Shown: positions 61,772-64,000 of the stretch, in pieces | How positions within the stretch are numbered: position 1 is the stretch's first letter | Layout of the letters: every line of letters starts with the position of its first letter | NCBI GenBank assembly: GCA_030442055.1 | Contig: JAUJEB010000001.1 | Coordinates: forward strand, 1,054,001 to 1,118,000 | DNA length: 64,000 bases | Direction of reading: 5' to 3' | DNA from: Agaribacillus aureus | GTDB taxonomy: Bacteria; Bacteroidota; Bacteroidia; Cytophagales; Cyclobacteriaceae | Position numbers and translations under genes: made by a program | Notes under the pieces: generated by a model | The model's input: the letters and a program-made list of their open reading frames with translations, nothing else | Databases searched by the model: none | What the model was told of the DNA's origin: nothing

Positions 61772-63736
61772 ATGATGTCAACACCCTCGTCAGGAAATCC
61801 GAAAATCAAGCGCTTTTCTTATAAACAATATCCGGTTTATGAGGGGATGGATCTGGGCGTCACTTATTCCCAAAACCAGACTGTCTTCAAACTATGGTCT
61901 CCTGCCGCTAACCAGGTTAAAGTAAATATTTACGGTCAGGATGAAAGTCAAGAGCCCGAACTTATAAAAAAGCTGTTAAAAAAAAACGACGGTGTATGGG
62001 AGCTGGTCTTGAAGGGAGACTTTCTTAACAAGTATTACACTTTCCAGATTTCTTGGGATGGCCAGTGGTTTGCTGAAGTCCCTGATCCATATGCAACAGC
62101 GGTTGGCACCAACGGCAAAAAGGGAATGATCGTACACTTACCTTCAACGGATCCGGAGGGTTGGAAGTCGGATCAAGGACCTCAGGTCCAATCGGCGACA
62201 GATGCCATCATCTACGAGTTACACATCAGAGATTTGTCTGTTCATGTCAATGCGGGCATTGATAACAAAGGAAAATTTTTGGGTTTGTGCGAGTTAGGTA
62301 CACAATCTCATGATGGGGAAAGTACTGGCTTAAGTCATCTGAAGGAATTGGGTATAACCCATGTTCATTTATTACCCTGTTTTGATTTTGATGCCATAGA
62401 CGAGTCTTTTCCCGAAAGCAATCAATTCAACTGGGGCTATTCACCCCAAAACTATAATACTCCTGAAGGCTCTTATGCCACCGTTCCCGGCGATGGCAAT
62501 ATCAGGATTAAAGAGTTTAAACAACTGGTAAAAACTTTGCATGACCACGGAATCGGGGTGATTATGGATGTGGTTTATAATCATACCGGAGACACCAAAA
62601 ATGCCAGCTTTAACCTGCTTACACCTGGCTACTTTTACCGGCAAGATGAGGCAGGAGGCTTTTCAAATGCCACTGCTTGTGGCAATGAAACCGCTTCGGA
62701 AAGGCCCATGATGAGAAAATTTATGCTTGATTCGGTTCAATACTGGGCCAGGGAATATCATATCGACGGCTTCCGGTTTGACCTGATGGGAGTCCATGAC
62801 ATCGAAACCATGAATTTGATTAGCCGGGCGCTCAAAAAAATTAACCCCGGAATAATTATCTACGGCGAAGGGTGGACGGCCAATGACAGCCCCTTTCCCG
62901 AGAGCCTGCGTGCCTTGAAGCATAATACGCACCTTTTAAATGAAATTGCCTCTTTCAATGATGATTTAAGAGATGCCGTCAAAGGTCATTGGTCCAGACA
63001 TACGGCCAAAGGGTTTGTGAGTGGTAAAAAAGGGTTTGAAGAAAGTATCAGGTTTGGCATTGTTGCCTCCACCTACCACCCTCAGGTAAATTACAAGAAA
63101 GTAAACTATTCAAAGACACCCTGGGCTAAAGAGCCCACACAATGCATCAATTATGTTTCCTGCCACGACAATCACACCTTATATGACAAATTAAAAATTT
63201 CCAATCCCGGTGCCACAGAGGAAGCGCTTATAAAAATGCATCTGCTAAGCAACACCATTGTGTTTACCTCACAGGGCATCGCTTTTATGCACGCCGGGGT
63301 AGAAATGCTAAGGACCAAGGGAGGTATTGAAAATTCTTTTAACTCACCGGATGCCGTTAATGCCATCAATTGGGAATGGAAGTCAAAAAACAAAGTTGTT
63401 TATAATTACTATTGTCAATTGATCCAATTAAGAAAAAACCATCCCGCCTTTCGAATGCCAAATAACCACATGATCCAGAAACATCTTAAATTTTTTAACA
63501 TTCGTGAAAACAATCTAATAGGATACGAAATAACCGGCAACGCCAATGGTGATAGCTGGGGTCATATCTTGTTATTTTTCAATGGCAATAACCAGGCGAA
63601 ACACATTAATATTGATACCGGCAATTACACAAGGGTTATAGCTGATCATCAGATTAATGAACAGGGACTTGGTGATATACAAGGCGGAAGAATTGTTATC
63701 GGGGGAAGAAGTGCACTATTGCTGGTAAAATACTAA
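61772..63736 (+). CDS. pulA: Type I pullulanase
   Basis: The ATG at 61772 (or 61775) gives about 654 residues without signal peptide. An N-terminal CBM48-like region (NQTVFKLWSPAANQVKVNIYG) is followed by a GH13 catalytic barrel: NWGYSPQNYNTPEGSYA (the type I pullulanase signature), MDVVYNHTGD, the nucleophile Asp in DGFRFDLMGVHD, the acid/base Glu in IIIYGEGW and the stabilising Asp in VSCHDNHTLYDKL. It cuts alpha-1,6 links of branched glucans in the cytoplasm, so it likely serves glycogen turnover. The remnant at 63795 follows after 58 bp. Confidence 0.94.
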   Translation: MMSTPSSGNPKIKRFSYKQYPVYEGMDLGVTYSQNQTVFKLWSPAANQVKVNIYGQDESQEPELIKKLLKKNDGVWELVLKGDFLNKYYTFQISWDGQWFAEVPDPYATAVGTNGKKGMIVHLPSTDPEGWKSDQGPQVQSATDAIIYELHIRDLSVHVNAGIDNKGKFLGLCELGTQSHDGESTGLSHLKELGITHVHLLPCFDFDAIDESFPESNQFNWGYSPQNYNTPEGSYATVPGDGNIRIKEFKQLVKTLHDHGIGVIMDVVYNHTGDTKNASFNLLTPGYFYRQDEAGGFSNATACGNETASERPMMRKFMLDSVQYWAREYHIDGFRFDLMGVHDIETMNLISRALKKINPGIIIYGEGWTANDSPFPESLRALKHNTHLLNEIASFNDDLRDAVKGHWSRHTAKGFVSGKKGFEESIRFGIVASTYHPQVNYKKVNYSKTPWAKEPTQCINYVSCHDNHTLYDKLKISNPGATEEALIKMHLLSNTIVFTSQGIAFMHAGVEMLRTKGGIENSFNSPDAVNAINWEWKSKNKVVYNYYCQLIQLRKNHPAFRMPNNHMIQKHLKFFNIRENNLIGYEITGNANGDSWGHILLFFNGNNQAKHINIDTGNYTRVIADHQINEQGLGDIQGGRIVIGGRSALLLVKY

Positions 63737-63794
63737 TTCCCCATTAATGCATTATTACCAAAAAAATCCCTATCTGAAACGGCTTTTGATACAG

Positions 63795-63936
63795 ATTAGG
63801 AGAAACAGTAAACATATATCAATTTGCACATTCAGAGGAGGTGAAGGTTAACCTAAACGGAGCAAAGGGGGTCTATGCTATAACAATACAGACAGGAGCG
63901 GGACATGCTGCAGCTTTTGAGGTGATCAAGGGGTGA
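63795..63936 (+). pseudogene. C-terminal remnant of a type IX secretion sorting domain
   Basis: A frame closed upstream by TGA (about 63790) reads YRLGETVNIYQFAHSEEVKV, then NLNGAKGVYAITIQTGAGHA and AAFEVIKG before its stop TGA at 63934. The pattern (charged turn, hydrophobic strand GVYAITI, G.G, then a short basic end) matches the last ~45 residues of type A sorting domains. There is no start, signal or passenger domain, so it is a fragment of a lost gene, or the last exon-like remnant of a deletion. Confidence 0.6.
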
Positions 63937-63956
63937 GGTATAGCAGCAAGAGCAAC

Positions 63957-63992
63957 AGCATACAGCAACAGACGATACTGTTGCCGTATGCT
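63957..63992 (+). other. Strong hairpin at the window end
   Basis: AGCATACaGCAACAG (63957-63971) pairs with CTGTTGCcGTATGCT (63978-63992), 14 of 15 positions. It lies 20 bp after the sorting-domain remnant's stop and could be its terminator, although no T run is visible, or part of a mobile-element end. Confidence 0.55.
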
Positions 63993-64000
63993 CACACTCT

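Noticed and set aside
1-64000. CRISPR array, tRNA or rRNA genes
   Set aside because: No regularly spaced identical repeats, no cas genes and no tRNA-like cloverleaf with a GGTTCRA arm were seen in any gap.

Overview
The window looks like chromosomal DNA of a Bacteroidota bacterium, most likely of the order Cytophagales. The clues are: promoters of the Bacteroidota type (TTTG, about 20 bases, TAnnTTTG) upstream of several genes; start codons mostly without a Shine-Dalgarno sequence; a DNA polymerase III alpha subunit carrying its own N-terminal proofreading exonuclease; orphan FtsX-type permeases, one with a PadR partner; a sodium-pumping NADH dehydrogenase operon; SusD-free surface and lipoprotein genes with CarboxypepD_reg and YwqK repeats; and a C-terminal remnant that resembles a type IX secretion sorting domain. 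The genes are mostly core housekeeping and cell-envelope functions. No phage, integrase, transposase, CRISPR array, rRNA or tRNA was seen.

Layout. 1-5.9 kb is the accessory end: a cut-off SatD-like gene with a three-site operator array, a two-gene surface/permease operon and a small hypothetical gene, with three direct copies of a 154-165 bp palindrome-rich repeat between them. 5.9-11.9 kb holds dnaE, an FAD reductase and trxA. 12-20 kb has secreted or lipid-anchored proteins (PepSY-like, polysaccharide deacetylase, L-type lectin), a three-gene unit ending in a peptidoglycan-binding CHAP protein, a gluconolactonase-like lipoprotein and a PAS-LuxR regulator. 21-25 kb has a beta-barrel protein and a carbamoyltransferase / DUF5989 / SxtJ operon whose middle gene is only 49 codons. 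25.2-31.4 kb is an AddA/AddB-like helicase-nuclease pair. 33-38.5 kb has DUF502 and nqrABCDE without nqrF. 38.7-44.3 kb has ispH, cmk, adenine deaminase, an ABC ATPase and the corrinoid adenosyltransferase. 44.3-50.7 kb has secreted unknowns, a YwqK-repeat protein, ilvE and prfB with its programmed +1 frameshift. 50.7-57.9 kb has a PadR/FtsX module, a LysR regulator beside a threonine synthase, an ECF sigma factor and a DoxX protein. 58-64 kb has a TolC/HlyD efflux pair next to serine dehydratase beta, then pullulanase and the sorting-domain remnant.

The least explained signals are non-coding: (i) the three-copy palindromic repeat at 412-5765; (ii) a separate ~134 bp repeat, in inverted orientation 32.6 kb apart (13736-13870 and 46455-46588), each copy ending exactly at the start codon of an unrelated exported-protein gene; (iii) the 28-bp-period TATCG-N10-CGATA array beside the SatD-like gene; (iv) a structured leader before the hypothetical gene at 4599-5213; and (v) a terminator at 22408-22436 with no gene in front of it.
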